From: Cristatella mucedo
Taxonomy: Eukaryota > Bryozoa > Phylactolaemata > Cristatellidae
Direction of reading: 5' to 3'
Assembly (NCBI GenBank): GCA_009760855.2
Contig: WPIO01000075.1
Coordinates: forward strand, 69,501-133,500
DNA: 64,000 bases
The translations under genes were made by a program, and so were the position numbers. Under the pieces are notes generated by a model that was not told the DNA's origin, searched no databases, and saw nothing but the letters and a program-made list of their open reading frames with translations. Shown piece after piece: positions 51,050 through 63,892 of this stretch (positions within the stretch are counted from its first letter, which is position 1; every line of letters starts with the position of its first letter).

Positions 51050-54000
51050 TCAGTCGAGGGGGCTGTCTATAATCTCGTACTCGTCGCTGTCGTCGTGCGT
51101 CCTCTCGTCCACCAGAGTGAAGGCTGTCGAAGAACAAACGGTCAAGCAACAACAATGAGCTGACAGGCATTTTGGCCATGCAGCACTGCAGCAGTCTTGC
51201 CTACTCGCCACAGGCCACAACGTTGTCAGTCAGAAAAATCGTAGCCACTTCGCTTCCAGCTATAACATCGCGGCAGGTGATCACCGTCAGCCGCCGCCTC
51301 CCCGCCCCACCCACTGCACGACAGCAAAATACGGTCAAAATAGTCGGTCACAATCCAGAAGCTCAAGCGCCAGCAACCACGAACGGAATGAGAGACCTAC
51401 AAATTCTTTCAGTGGTGAAACTAGTAGACGTCCAAATGCTTTAATTAGAATCATGATTATATTATAACGGGGCATGCATGTAACAAATACTGTAGCGAGT
51501 ACATCACCTAGCACATGAGTGATATCTCACTGCTGAAACAGCTACTAGTCCTAAAAAGTTGCATAGCTCACCAACCATACATCGTTTGCAATACTGACGG
51601 GACAAATGAGGCATCAAGTAAAGTTTAGCTGATTTACAAGCCTCGTTTATATGGCGGGCAGATTGCAGCCTCGGATGCTCCTCTCACTTCGGTTTACAGC
51701 GGGTGATACTGGATTGCCGCTGCAGGACTCGAACCCACGACCAGGATCGTGAAGTGCAAGCAGCTCGCCACTAGGCTAAGACCCAGAGGTGAAGCTAAGC
51801 TGATCGAGCAGTCTGCTTTATACGGTGATTCGGCATAGGAGCCTTGACGGCTATCCATACCGCTGGGTACTGCATGATCGCATAGAAATTAAACAACGGC
51901 TTGTCCACAGCTGGGGAAGGACTAACTGGCATCGCACGAAGATTAAGGTAAGAAGATGCTTTTAAGAGAGGTTCTATTGCACAAAGCCGGCCAATCAGTA
52001 ATGCTGCTGCTCGTCGATGAGTGAAGAGCAGCATAAAAACGTGCAGAGGCCACTCGCAAGCCAAAGGCAGACTAGGGGTGCATTGCTAAAAATGACCAAT
52101 CCTGCCTCGAGTGTGAGGTGCTTGCTGTCAAGTGTTTTCAGTTGCAAGGTCAAGTCAGCGTTAACTGGTGGAGTATAGCCAGCCATATCACATGGTATTC
52201 GTTTCAATGCTCGGAGGTGCCAGCCATGCTGAGAGCTGCCAACCGGAGTTTAGGCTCACGCTGATAACGATCTGTGCAGCAGCGCTAACGGTATGGCTTT
52301 CTGTAGCATTAAGCTGGCTAACTTCCTGTCAACACATGGATATGCATTCCTTGGTTCTTAGCCAACGACTGCTCGCCCTAGATAGCATAGCATTAGAGCG
52401 GCCAATTGATGAAACAAAAAACGAACAAAAAGGCAGCAGGACGTCGAAACTACCGTGTTTGTTCAATGAAGGCTTTACAGCCTTGACCTTTAGATTTCCA
52501 CCAGCATGCTCGAGCCCAATCACAATGAACTAGGTGAATGCTCATTGTAATTGGTGTCGAGATGCAACCAGTATACCTGCTCTCGAGTCGGCAACCAGAG
52601 TGTATTCTCTGAATACATTATGCAGGACCAGCCAAGTGAAGGGACGAGCAGTCTGCCACAGCATCCGTGGCAAATCATGAATGGCATGATATGGATGCAC
52701 AAAAAATTGAAATGTAACCAATGCCAAGTTCGGGTAACTTCAGCGTTATTTATGCACACAAAAAAGGATTGTAAAAGACAGGGTGAGTTAACGACAAACC
52801 TAGAACTATCCCAAGCTCTCGAATCAATCGGCGTACTTCTGGCTACATATATTAACTAAGGGAGGCAGCGAAGCCAATGTGAGATGTCATGCTAAATAAA
52901 GTATGCAGCTTCGTTCAGCTACCTAAGTGATGCACTAAAAAAATAAATTTAGCATAGCCCTCAGCTGGAACATCTGGCGCTATAGATCCAAAGGGATACG
53001 GTAGGCCCAGAAAGAAAGAGTGAAACGAGACGTCATCCTACGACGCTGAACCCACAGCGTGGCCATCAGAAGCAGAAGTCCTACCAACTCACCAATATCG
53101 AAGCCGGCAGCAATGCAGAGATTGCAACCGTCACGACAGAATGTCAGCAGTAAAGTCTACATCAAAATCTATGCTTTGAAGCAGCAGCACTAGGCTACAA
53201 GCAGCAAGCAGGAGGTTTCACAGAAAGCTTACAATGGTTCGCACGATCATCAGCAGAAGTAGGAATCCGACGCTGAGAGTGATGGTGCCAGTGGCGAGGT
53301 CTTTCTTTGCATATCTCAAATATTGGTGACTTCTTTTTCATCTCTGTAGCAAGACTCTCACTAAGGATGTCAAACTCTCGCTCAGTACGACAAAAGAACC
53401 CCTTCAAACAAGACGAACCGTGTATTCAAAATAGAGAACAGTGCAAGCCAAATATCGTGACAGAATAATTGTGTAAGCTTGTAAGCTATACTTACAAGTG
53501 GCACCCAGCTCATATGAATTAAAATGCATAATCTCAGCACATTAGCTAAAATATCAATATCGTCACTTGCAGGTAGCAAGACACAACGACAAGAATTATA
53601 GTGTCAATATGCAAGCAGAGCAAGTAGGACTAGTCAGTTCGAACAATCTGCTGGTTGGTAGAAAACAAACTGCTGATCAATAACCAACAGTCTAATACAG
53701 CATTCTGCCAGCCAAACATTATAAGGCAAAAACTGCAAGCTGCACCCGCAATGTTTGACCACTTCTGAAGAATCAATCTTTAATCGACAAGTTTAATGCG
53801 ACCAAATGCATCTTAAGAAAACAACACCACAAACACACTATACTAGTAATAATAACAATAATAATAATAATAACAACAACAATACATTCGATATAGCACC
53901 CCCCCCCAGAACTCAAACTCTTCCTAGGCACTTTACAATTGTCGCAAAGAAAACACGGTCGAATTGTTAGTGGTAGCATACTCAATAAACAACAAGAATA

Positions 54001-57000
54001 ACATGGTTAGGGGCAACATGCACATTGTAAGCACACTAAAGCACATAAAGGACGAATCAAAAAGACCTATTAAATGCTGTCATAAACAGATTCGCTTTTA
54101 GTTTCTTTTTAAATGTGGTCAAGTCAGGGGACATGTCGTGAAGCAGGTCGGAAGTGAGTTCCATGCTTTGGGAGCATACGAACTAAAGGCAGGGTCTCCA
54201 AAGGATTTGAGGTTTGTACGAGGTATAGGTAAACATTTGGATTCCGAACAGTGGGTCGTATGATGCTCAGCCTGGTACGGGAGTAGATCTGATAGGTAGG
54301 CTGGAGCCAAAGAATGAAGAGATCACACGATCAATATTACCGTTTCCCTCGTAATGCAATATATATGAAAGCGTTCCCCTCGCAATTCATGAACACAAAT
54401 TAGCCAACTGCCAGTTAGCATAACAAGACTGTCAAATTTGATCAAAGTTCTATAAAAGTGGCTAGATTGCTACTGTATTTCCCTGATCGGGTCTTACATA
54501 AACTTTTGCTCCAAAAGAAACATTAGGGGTTTTTTCACGGGACGTCTTGTTTTTTTCGCGTACGCAAATCTACATTTATTCATGCACAACAATCTAACTT
54601 TGTTCATTTATTCCTGTACAAAATAAATTTATAAAAAAATACGTATGTCATCTTCCTCTGGAGCATCGTCATAAATCTCCAAACCCCTAATCATGGCCTG
54701 AATTGCTTGGGAATACATTTCCTGTAGAACCATTGGCCCCAATCTCTCATGTCCAGCAATAGATCTCTCCTTAAATGAGTACTTCCTGTCTATGTAGCCT
54801 GCTCGCAGTGAATTGGGAAAGCTGTCAGTGATTTCATCCCATGAATTCTTTACCTGAGTCACGACCTCTTTCAGACAATGCTTCCCTAAGTTTCCATGCT
54901 GATTTCGCTTTATTCTCTTTTCTTTTTTTCTTTTCTTTTCGATGTAGTGATTGATTTTCATGCACAAATGGTCCTCGAATGGCTTTTTTATTGCAATATC
55001 AGGAGTCTAGAGATAGGCAGTCGTCCTTCGGAAATCATTATTTGATCTATTCTTCTCACTGCAAGGACGTTTTTCATATCATTAGCTCGGTGAGTGCTGG
55101 CTGATTCCTAGACAAGCACGCCTCTTTGGTCAACTCTCAAAACAATCGGCACCATCAAATCGACCCACTTCCTTATAACTGCATGGGTGCACCAGGCTTT
55201 ATCGGTTCAATTAACATTTATCCCCGAAACACGTTCAATCTTTTCTTTCTTGCCCTTTGATGGGGTGATTAGAGGTGGGCATTTCTTTGCATCATTACAA
55301 ATTGCCAAAATAAAGGTAAAACGTGCACTTCCATAATCAGCGGAGGGAACGTAGATTGACGAGGCACTTCTCTTATCAATTGTCGCTAGAGAACATTTGC
55401 GCAGAAGCATTGCAGTTTCATCCATAGCAATCATGTTGAAGTTTGTATTTTTTTATAAAAAATTCGATGCCATCAACAAAGAATTTGAATGCAATTGCAC
55501 GAAGGAATGTCAAGAAAAACGAATCAAACTTGTCCAACAATCGAATATATTTGCTTAGGGTACCTTTCGAAAAAGGCAAATGTGTTAAAACTGGGATCTG
55601 AAGTTCTGACTTAGGCATGAAAGAAAAATGGTTTTGCAAACAACGTCTAAACCGGATGCAAACCGGAAGCAACATATCTACAAATAACAAATTTACCGAT
55701 CTCTGCATTATATACGACTTTTATCTTAACTTGGTAGATCGAGATACATGTGTGAAGCTTGTTGAAGTGCATTCTTGGGACTTATATACAACATCGTTTC
55801 TATTGTAGATTTGTGCCTTATAAAATCCATAACTTGGCTAATACTTCACGTATCGGTGAACTTTGAAATGCGACTTCAGCTTTGCTAGTTCTAACTGACG
55901 CCGGAAAAATTTCTGAATTTCAGTTTAATAAATTTTGCTGTACACGTCATCAAACGTGTTGGAGTTTTATTTTCCATAAACATGGACATGTATTTATTAT
56001 GTATGGACCATTTATTAATTCAATGTTGTAGTAATATTTCTTTCAGCATGTCGGTCACCATGACACTTTTCAAGTCCAATATTCGTCACCAAATGTGCAG
56101 AGATTTTGCTTTATTTGACGAAATACTAAATGGAATGCATTTCAAAGGTTTCACGACGTTACATCTTGCAGGATAGCCACTTTTCTCTAGACTGGGTACT
56201 ATCATAATATCAGCATTTTAAAAGATAAGAATACAGAAAAAATTATAAAATCTCTTTACTCACTCTCTCCTCCCTCTCTCACCGTATGTGTGTGCGGGCA
56301 AGCATGCTGGTGCACACTCCTGTCCAAGGGGCAAACGCTGCAATATCTTGCATCACCTTCCACATGAACACCTTGGCTCACGAAGCACTGAATCATGCAC
56401 AGGTACGCAGCAAGACACACAGGAACTAAAAGACATGTTCACTGGGCAACGGGGAAGCAAAGCTGAACAGAACAGATTTGTCTGTTGCTGAGATTTGAAA
56501 GATGCAAGGTCATCGCAAGGAATCACTGTTGCCGGAAGCGAATCCGCACATTAAGCATGTACAAGCTGAGGGCTCGATCAACAAAAAATTTCAATTTAGT
56601 GCGAGGGGCATTGAGATGACCAGATCGCCGCGATCGGGTGGTGCAAGAGCACATTTGGGGAGCCAGGAGGTCGGATAGGTAGGCTGGTGCAGACGAGTTC
56701 AGCTATGTGAGCCAGACAGAGAATCTTGAAACTGATTCAATTGCTTGAACCTTGCATGCTTGGTGGGACCTCAAGCTTTACAAGTAGTAGCATGCCAATT
56801 GGTCACGTGGCACTTGTGCCAAGAAATTCTCCCACACGATAGAAGAGCTCAATCGAAGGTGTCACTGAAGTGTACTGAATAATAGCAGCAACCAGCAAAC
56901 ACGTTAGCCATCCAAGCTAAATAATCAGCTGCTGTCTAGGAGGCTTGCTCGTGGTAGCATGTGATCTAGGCACTCCGTCCGACTAAGCAGCCAACCTACT

Positions 57001-60000
57001 GAACTAACGGTGCATTTTCTGCTGCTCCTGCCTTCTATCGGCGGCTGGCTTGGCACACGGCATGCTGCCCAGCTGCTGCAAGCAGGTTCGGCAGGCAGCC
57101 CTACTGGGCACGCCTTAGTTAACAACGCAGAGCCGGCTTCGGCCGCCTGACGGCAGCCGAATCCCGGCGTGTGCCAACGACTCTTACATGCAGCATAAGT
57201 ACTGGACAACTTGCCAAGGCAGCCTGCATTCGGATTTCTGAGGAAGGGTTAGCCAAGGCAGCTTGGTGGCCCATCCCTGAACAAGGTGGTAAGAGTTTTC
57301 TCCATTCACTGAGGAATTTACCTAAATTTCTCGGAATTGCTACTTTACTTCTCAGCAAAAAAATATGGCTGTAACGGCTCGCACGGGCTAATTCTGGTAC
57401 TTTACAAATTATATTTCCCCCATTCCTAGACAGTCATTCAGACAATATGGAAGCATACCACAACTCACCAGCGCTATCGACGGATCAATGTTTTTTATCT
57501 TCATAAACCCTGGAGTCATACAATGGTGTGACTCGTCAGATGATGGATCCGAAATCGTGACAGCTTGCTGGGTAGTGTGAGGATCGAGGAATATTACATC
57601 ATCGCCTATCAAGTTAGGAGACATTACTAAAGCAGCAAGTTGGGAGACGTTAACTAAAGCAGCAGGCATAGCGCGGCTGACATAAAAATAGCATCAACGA
57701 TGCAAGCTGACTCACTACAACTAAGAAAGCTTACCAAAGTAGCCGATAAACCACAGTGCATGGTTGGGGCTGCCTCCGATGATGCCAACAGATTGTTCAA
57801 GTCCAAGGCACATCTAAAATAAATACCCCTTGCATACTGATAGCCGTGCTAGCTCGCGATTGCAAACATGAGCTGTAAATGCAAGGGTAGATAAAAAAAA
57901 AAAAGATTTCAAGATTCTCACCAGTTTAATAACAAAGGCACTTTAGAAATACAATTACATGAACCTCAAAACTGCATTCAACACGAAAGCTCTCTCACTA
58001 ATTCAATAATAAAGGCAGTCTAGATATACAATTACATCTACGTGGTCGCATCAAAAAACATGTAGACTGTCGTACGATGCTCTTGGACACACAGCTATTC
58101 CTAAATAGAAAAAGAGGGCGAAGAGCGACTTCAGAATAACAACAGACACACTAATGGTCAAACAGCAGCCCAGCAAGTCGGAGGTGCAAAGCTATACTTG
58201 CACAAGTTGGGTTCAAAAACCAATCTTATATATAATATATAATTCATTTATATAGCGCCCCAGGAGAACTTAATCTCTATTCAGGCGCTTCACATGTGCC
58301 TCGGGGTTCGAACCCACAACCTCAGTCAGGCCTTGGTCGGGGCGAGCACCTTAACTGCTAGAATCTTAATGCACTCCGCCCGGAAGATCCTGGGTTTTGC
58401 TGACAACTGCGATTGTTGCGAATATGGCAGCACAAAGCGTGCTGCTGATGACGCTGACAGGCCCACAGTACATTTTCTGCACTTTTAAAGCCAGAAGAGT
58501 ACAGGGCAAAGCCCGGCTGATTTTTTTTAGAAAGGGCTTCTAATTAAATTGATAGCTTAAGCCAACGATCAAAAATTTAACTACGCCGATGTTGGCAGCA
58601 CTTTCGTGCAATGCGTGAAACTCGACGACGATCTGCGTTGGTCGTGCTACAAGGCGAGGCGCCTCGAGGGAGGAACAAAACGCAAATAGCTCTACAGTGG
58701 TGCTGGCGACAAACTGCGACTTAGCACAACAAGAGATTAGCAAGCAGTTACATGACGTGGCTCATTCCCCCAAGGTGTTCGGTCAAACTTCATAGCACAA
58801 TTAAAGGCATATGAGCATGCTCTCAACAATGCATACTTTCGTTAACAACACAGAGAGTTAGTCGTGCCTGCTGTGACAATAAGGCTACTATTTTTGCATT
58901 AGTTATATAGCAAGACTAAATAATCCACGATAAATTATTTGAATCTGAAGTATTGACGTGTGATGTAAAAAGTTGCTATACTCCACTACTAATGTATACA
59001 TGTGTTTTGCCTAACAAAGCAGGCAGCTCATTAATTGTCCTGGGAGAGCCTGGAAAAAAGGTGTGACGACACTGAGAATGCTAGTTCGGCTAAGTATTAA
59101 GGACCCAATGTGTACTGGCCGTGTGGGACCGAGAGAGAACTACTCCACGGATCCTTGTTCGTCAGGTGACAACTGAAGCTCTTAAAGAAACAAGGCAGGC
59201 GGTTTAACCCGATGGCTGCCTCAGGGGCTTAGTGACCTATTTATGTCAACCTCACCAAAATATAGTTACACTACGTTTCTATTAAACTTGGTCTATTCGT
59301 TGAAAGGAAAGTTCATGCTACAATAAGAGGAACATCCAAGCAAGCTTAGGCTATGTGACCACTTCCTAGAGAAACAATTAATAACGAATTTTCATTGTAC
59401 CACACCATCGGTGGACAGCCGAGGCACTTCCATGCACCTCTTTTTGCAATCATTCTTCCGTATTGTTTCCATTACATCAATTTCTTGCTGCTCGTATTTT
59501 ACCGATTTTGCCTCCTGAGACTAGTCACTCACGTACCATTGCTGCAGTACATCGCCGAGAGTCTTAGATCTCATAAAGTCTCCATCTTAAAAGTCAGCAA
59601 GGAGTTTTCCTAGCGAACGAACTCCGGTAACAAATTCTATTGCACAGCAACGCAATGCACATACAGCTCAATCTCTCCAGTCATCAGGGAGCAGACCACA
59701 TTTCGGACTCGAAGGACGAAGGAATGTGCCCAGCTTGTGAGAGAGTGAGAGCCAGATTCTCGCAGAGCAAACACACCCCGGCTTGGACGTCAGCATTATA
59801 TCCTTCTGCAATGAGTCGACTGATTCGCTGAACTGCTTTTGGTTACAAACCTGGCTCAAAAGTACCTGCACGGCTTTCAACAATCGTGAGGGGGCAAGCG
59901 ACAAAGAGCACTTTCACAGTAATTCATGGACCGTCTACAGAACCCTAGATGTATCGGCAACATTACAAAGACGGACAGCCCCCTGATCAAACTTTGGTCA

Positions 60001-63000
60001 AAGTAAGTTTTTGAAACCGAAATCAGCACCCAAAATCACATCGAGGCTCCGAGCAAGCTCTGCCGGTGCAATCGAGGTATCATAGAGAGCCGATGCCAGA
60101 GGATTATGACAGTTAATTTGGACAGCCTGTAATCAGCAGCATTATTTCGAAGTTTTCTTTACCAATAATGTATTCAAATAATGACAGATAATTACTTTCT
60201 AATGTATCACAGCAACGGGAATTAATCTAGACCCGTGTACAAGCAACTACATAATACCATTTTGCTTTCAACTGGCTGTATAGGAGTCACGAATAAATGA
60301 TGAAATGAAAGAAGCCTGAACTTGGAACACTTTATATTTAGGTGTGGACGTTACGCGATCTACCATTCAGACCTGCCAAGCTAATTGAGAAAAGCAGCCA
60401 CGTTAGCAGTATTAAAGGGCTGCATGCTGTTTTCACTCGAATGCTCTTATTTATAAGAATGTTAGCACCTCCATGCATCATATTATCATCGGCCGGGCCA
60501 TTTTCAAAGAACTGCAATCCAGCAGAAAATGCTCCCATGTAAGGCACGGTAGTCGTGGCCTGTTGAAAATGCATACACTGATGATCAACAAGAACTGGAG
60601 TGGTGCTTGTAGCTTTTAATTAAACACGCAGGACAGGCAGCCCCTCGAGGACTAAGAGTAAATAGAATTCTCCGCTGTGGCAGGGCACTAGCAGGCAGCA
60701 TTTAGTTCATACTCCATGCTCCTACTATTAAACTGCAATGGCTAGTATTTCCACCGCAGCTAACAGTCAGTTTTATTAAATCACTCACTAGCTTCATCGG
60801 TCCCTTGCACCTGCATGAACTCGAGCTACGTTCTTAAGTCACGGAGTGCACATACGTGTGAGTGCAGGGAATGCTCGAAAGCCCGTGCATTCAGGTTTGA
60901 GCATGTTGCGAGTAGACGACAGATAAGCTGTCCTCGGTCGACGAGACGATTCGACGTCAAGCTGCTGACGCGAGGAGAAGGCAGTAAAGTCAAAACGAGT
61001 GGCTGAGATCGAGGTAAAAAGGAAGCAATAGACAAAAGAAAGAGAAATGACAGCCCTAATGGCCCGAGGGGCAAAGCGAATGCTCACTAGCAGCATGATG
61101 CAGCCGTGCCAAGATTCCCGTCACTGCATCACAGAGGACGAGAGGACGCTCTGCGAACTTCTCGGAGAGGACGCTCTGCGAACGGAGCGATTACCTTCAA
61201 GCCATCCGTGTACACCTCGTTCAGTTCGGACAAGCCCAGGCGAAGTGGCACGACCAGCAGCAGAGGCCGCCAGTCTTCCTGATGCTCCGCCTTTGCTCCG
61301 GCTCTGTCGGCACTCGAAGCCGCCGCAGCCCCGTCAGCAGTCGAGGTGGCAGCAGAAGTGGAGACAGGACGATCGCTTGCGCGGCGATGCACCGCTTGAT
61401 ACCTGGAGCTGCCGGCATTCGAATGCGGCAGCAGCTGGCTCGAGCCGAGTCCGGCAGCATGCAGCTGCCTCGCAGGGAGGGGCGCCGCCGCCTGCTCGAG
61501 AGGAGGCCACGACCCGGGGCTACCACACCCACGGTGCCAGTCGGCCTCCTGCCGTTCGATAAGCACCTCCGGAGAGAGACCGCTCGTCGCCGGCCCGGAC
61601 GCTCTGCATTGAGCACCTGCAGACGACGAGTTGACACCTGGATGCAGCAGTGCACGCACACATGGACCACGCCTAAATCGCGATTGGCCATGCAGTGCAG
61701 GCTAGCAGTATGCTGGCAACGTACGAATGTCATTGATGACAATCGTGCTGTCCATTGCAACGTGTATTTCAAGATTGCTCCACTCGTCGAATGCTGAGAG
61801 TTTTCTGTAAAAAAAAAAACGAGTGGTCGACCTGGAAGTGACACGATGGGCTAAAAGCTCTATAGTCACGGCACAGGAAATGATAGCTCAGCCAAGCTGG
61901 TCCATTCATTCGCGACATCCGTCTTGTCTTCCATGACTCACTACTGGCACAGGCCCCAATCCCAACGCCCCCACCAAAAGAAGACACTTACAGCTCCTGG
62001 ACTGGTAAGGACTGAAATGGCAGTATAAATACCCATTGTTAAGCTGTCTTTTACTTTTACGGCCATTATAGTAGGCACTGGGTGGAATAACTGAATCGGC
62101 CTATAAAGGCATCGAGCTTTTCCAAATTAGCTAAGAAACATCAATGCAAAGATGTATGAAAAGAACTTGATGCTAACTCTGCAGCTAGGCTTGCCTGTCG
62201 TGAGTGCCACAGTTACCACATCACACCACTTCTTGCCGACCTGCACTGGCTACAAGTCAAGCAATGCATCGACTTCAAGGTTTTGTCACTCACTTTCAGG
62301 TCCCTTAATTCTTTGGCTCCAGCCTACCAATCAGATCTACTGCTCTGCCAGGCTAAGTATCGTACCACCTGCTTTTCGGAATCTAACTGTTTACCTATAC
62401 CTCGTACAAACCTCAAATCCTCTGAAGACCGTGCCTTCAGTTCGTTTGCTCCCAAAGCCTAAAACTCACTCACTTCCGTCACGACATCCCCTGACTTGAC
62501 CAAATTTAAAATGAAATTTAAAACGCACCTATTTATCACAGCATTCAGCGGGTCCCTGTGATTCGTCCTTCATGCTCTTATGCGTGCTGATACTGCTACA
62601 TGCTGCCACTAACCACACTTGCATGCTGACCCTGTGTGTGTCGCCCCTAACCATGTTATTCTTGTTGTTTATTGAGCATGCTACTACTAACTATTCGATC
62701 ATGCTTCCTTTGCAGCAAATCTAAAGCGCCTAGAAAGAGATTGATTTCTCTGAGAGCACTTTATCAATTGTTATTATTATTATTATTGTTGTTGTTGTTA
62801 TCATTATTGTGCCCAACATACATCACAGTACACAAATACTGTTTGTATACTCTAGGGACCAAACTAACATGACATGTTGGAATTATGCTAGTCGACAAAG
62901 TCTAGACCTACGTTTTTAGTTAGTGGTATTACCTATGTGAGTACTCAAAGGCATAACTAAGTATAGCACGGTTGAAACACTGAAACAGCCAGCATTATTG

Positions 63001-63892
63001 CACTTTATAACATTGGGATGACTCCTACGAAAAAGCTAAATAGAAATATCTGTAAGCCATTACGATTGAATACATTGACTCGGCCCGTATTACCTGTTCA
63101 CACACCTGCTAAAAATCTTAATACACAGGGCAAAGTAAAGGTCATCTACACTCACAAAATGTAGATTATAAATACACGTGCCCTCAATCAATAGCACACA
63201 AACACGAAGAGTATGCACACACCTTGAAAACCTTGAGTTGCCATGCACAGGTAACGTAACAGGTAGTCAGTAAACGATGCACTCACAAGAAAGCTTGCAT
63301 GTGACCTTTCACTGATCTTTTCAACGACCTTTTGTATGTCAGATCTAGCAATGACTCGGTTTATTAGATACAGTGCAACTTGGATTCATTCACAGTAAGA
63401 ACAACAGTACTCTATCAGAAAGCATATGCCGATCAAGCCGGATAAGGCGTTGGTTTAAGTGAAATTTAGACCAGCAGCAAACTACCTCATGAGCATGTGG
63501 TAGGTCCTCCGAGCGGTCTGATATTACATCGCCGGCTAGCAAGGCAGCAGATAAATGCAACTAGCACGATTCCCGAGATCTTGGGTTTTCAGACTTTGTT
63601 TGAATGGCAAAATGAGGATACGTACCAAGGCATTATAAGCTTCCCGACGACACAGAACTCGTGTAATCTGCATCTCAGAACTGGATGCGCACAACCGAAA
63701 TGCTTTACCTTGTTTGCGAGACCCAGTTGCTGCCACAACAAAGCAGCTTTAGCACAGACTATATAATTGCTCAGAAAAAGCAATAGGAAGAGGATACCAA
63801 ACACTAAGCTACACCAAACCTTAGTACGTGAGCAATCGTGTTTGGTCCGAACCACTGGCCCACATCCTTGCCTTCTGATACTCCCATTGCAG
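51050..63892 (-). CDS. ATG4: ATG4 (A/B type) autophagy cysteine protease, 3' seven exons
   Basis: ATG4 cleaves the C-terminus of ATG8/LC3 and later delipidates it. Minus-strand exons are 63892-63820 (AMGVSEGKDVGQWFGPNTIA), 61804-61725 (KLSAFDEWSNLEIHVAMDST), 61616-61195, 57813-57735 (MCLGLEQSVGIIGGSPNHAL), 57605-57469, 53401-53233 (GFFCRTEREFDILSESLATE) and 51123-51050 (stop 51050-51052); all phases agree. The catalytic Asp and His are in VIFLDPHTTQ (start of exon 57605-57469). LLVVPLRLGLSELNEVYTDG closes exon 61616-61195, which also carries an unusually long Ala/Ser-rich insert of about 100 residues. DPHTTQ and DPSIALGFFC mark the A/B rather than C/D type. The C-terminus ends in DSDEYEIID, an LC3-interacting-region-like YEII. 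The N-terminal third with the catalytic Cys must lie beyond base 64000. The introns hold a dead transposase and several LINEs. Confidence 0.95.
51655..51790 (-). mobile_element. tRNA-derived SINE, different tail
   Basis: The reverse complement has a clear tRNA-like head: TAGCCTAGTGGCGAGC (A-box region) and GTGGGTTCGAGTCCTGCAG (B box). The body that follows (CGCTGTAAACCGAAGTGAGA) does not match the main SINE family. It lies just downstream of the last ATG4 exon, within its intron. Confidence 0.6.
53845..54335 (-). mobile_element. LINE family 1, RT C-terminus and 3' tail
   Basis: The minus strand encodes APAYLSDLLPYQAEHHTTH and YAPKAWNSLPTCFTT, then the 3' tail to an (ATT)n/(GTT)n end near 53850. 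It lies in the ATG4 intron between exons 57605-57469 and 53401-53233. Confidence 0.85.
54629..55708 (-). pseudogene. pogo/Tigger-like DDE transposase remnant
   Basis: Minus-strand pieces in three frames match a DDE transposase of the pogo/Tigger group. 55708-55418 gives LPFSKGTLSKYIRLLDKF. 55434-55207 gives NMIAMDETAML (first Asp) followed by PPLITPSKGKKEK. After a stop come KAWCTHAVIRKWVDLMVP and a block ending LV-stop-ESASTHRANDMKNVL, where the second Asp is Glu and the preceding Trp codon is TAG. A frameshift precedes DIAIKKPFEDHLCMKINHYI (third Asp; related elements have NKPFKD), and 54967-54629 is an acidic C-terminal region ending EEDDIRIF. No terminal inverted repeats were found. It lies in an ATG4 intron and is certainly inactive. 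Confidence 0.85.
56540..56770 (-). mobile_element. LINE RT C-terminal fragment
   Basis: The minus strand encodes KVQAIESVSRFSVWLT-like residues, then LNSSAPAYLSDLLAPQM and HLNAPRTKLKFFVD, resembling the RT end of a CR1/L2-like LINE, probably family 2 or a third family. It is in an ATG4 intron. Confidence 0.6.
58225..58375 (-). mobile_element. tRNA-derived SINE with LINE-like tail
   Basis: The reverse complement has AAGGTGCTCGCCCCGACCAA, GAGGTTGTGGGTTCGAACCC (a good B box), CACATGTGAAGCGCCTGAAT, AGAGATTAAGTTCTCCTGGG and GCGCTATATAAATGAATTA. It is a well preserved copy in an ATG4 intron. Confidence 0.8.
58376..61194. other. ATG4 intron, nothing recognised
   Basis: This AT-rich intronic DNA lies between exons 61616-61195 and 57813-57735. 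Short frames at 59395-59613 and 60338-60574 show no domain. I see no repeat copy I can name. Confidence 0.5.
62150..62790 (+). mobile_element. LINE family 1, RT C-terminus and 3' tail
   Basis: The plus strand has LLADLHWLQVKQCIDFK-like residues near 62233, LAPAYQSDLLLCQAKYRT near 62320, then the tail with GTGATTCGTCCTTCATG, CCTAGAAAGAGATTGATTTC and (ATT)n near 62765. It lies in an ATG4 intron, opposite to the gene. Confidence 0.85.
62791..63819. other. ATG4 intron, nothing firmly recognised
   Basis: This is intronic DNA between exons 63892-63820 and 61804-61725. A segment with good splice-like edges (about 63683-63629 on the minus strand, acceptor GCGCATCCAG and donor TTG|GTACGT) does not encode ATG4-like sequence, and the flanking exons already join in phase without it. 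Confidence 0.45.

Noticed and set aside
51700-51790. Possible tRNA gene on the minus strand
   Set aside because: The B box is very good, but the anticodon stem is not clear and a SINE-like body follows.
61047-61797. Plus-strand frames of about 171 codons at 61 kb
   Set aside because: They are shadows of two ATG4 exons on the minus strand, which have matching splice phases and family motifs.
63629-63683. Segment with good splice-like edges inside an ATG4 intron
   Set aside because: Its translation does not match ATG4, and exons 63892-63820 and 61804-61725 already join in phase across a conserved motif.
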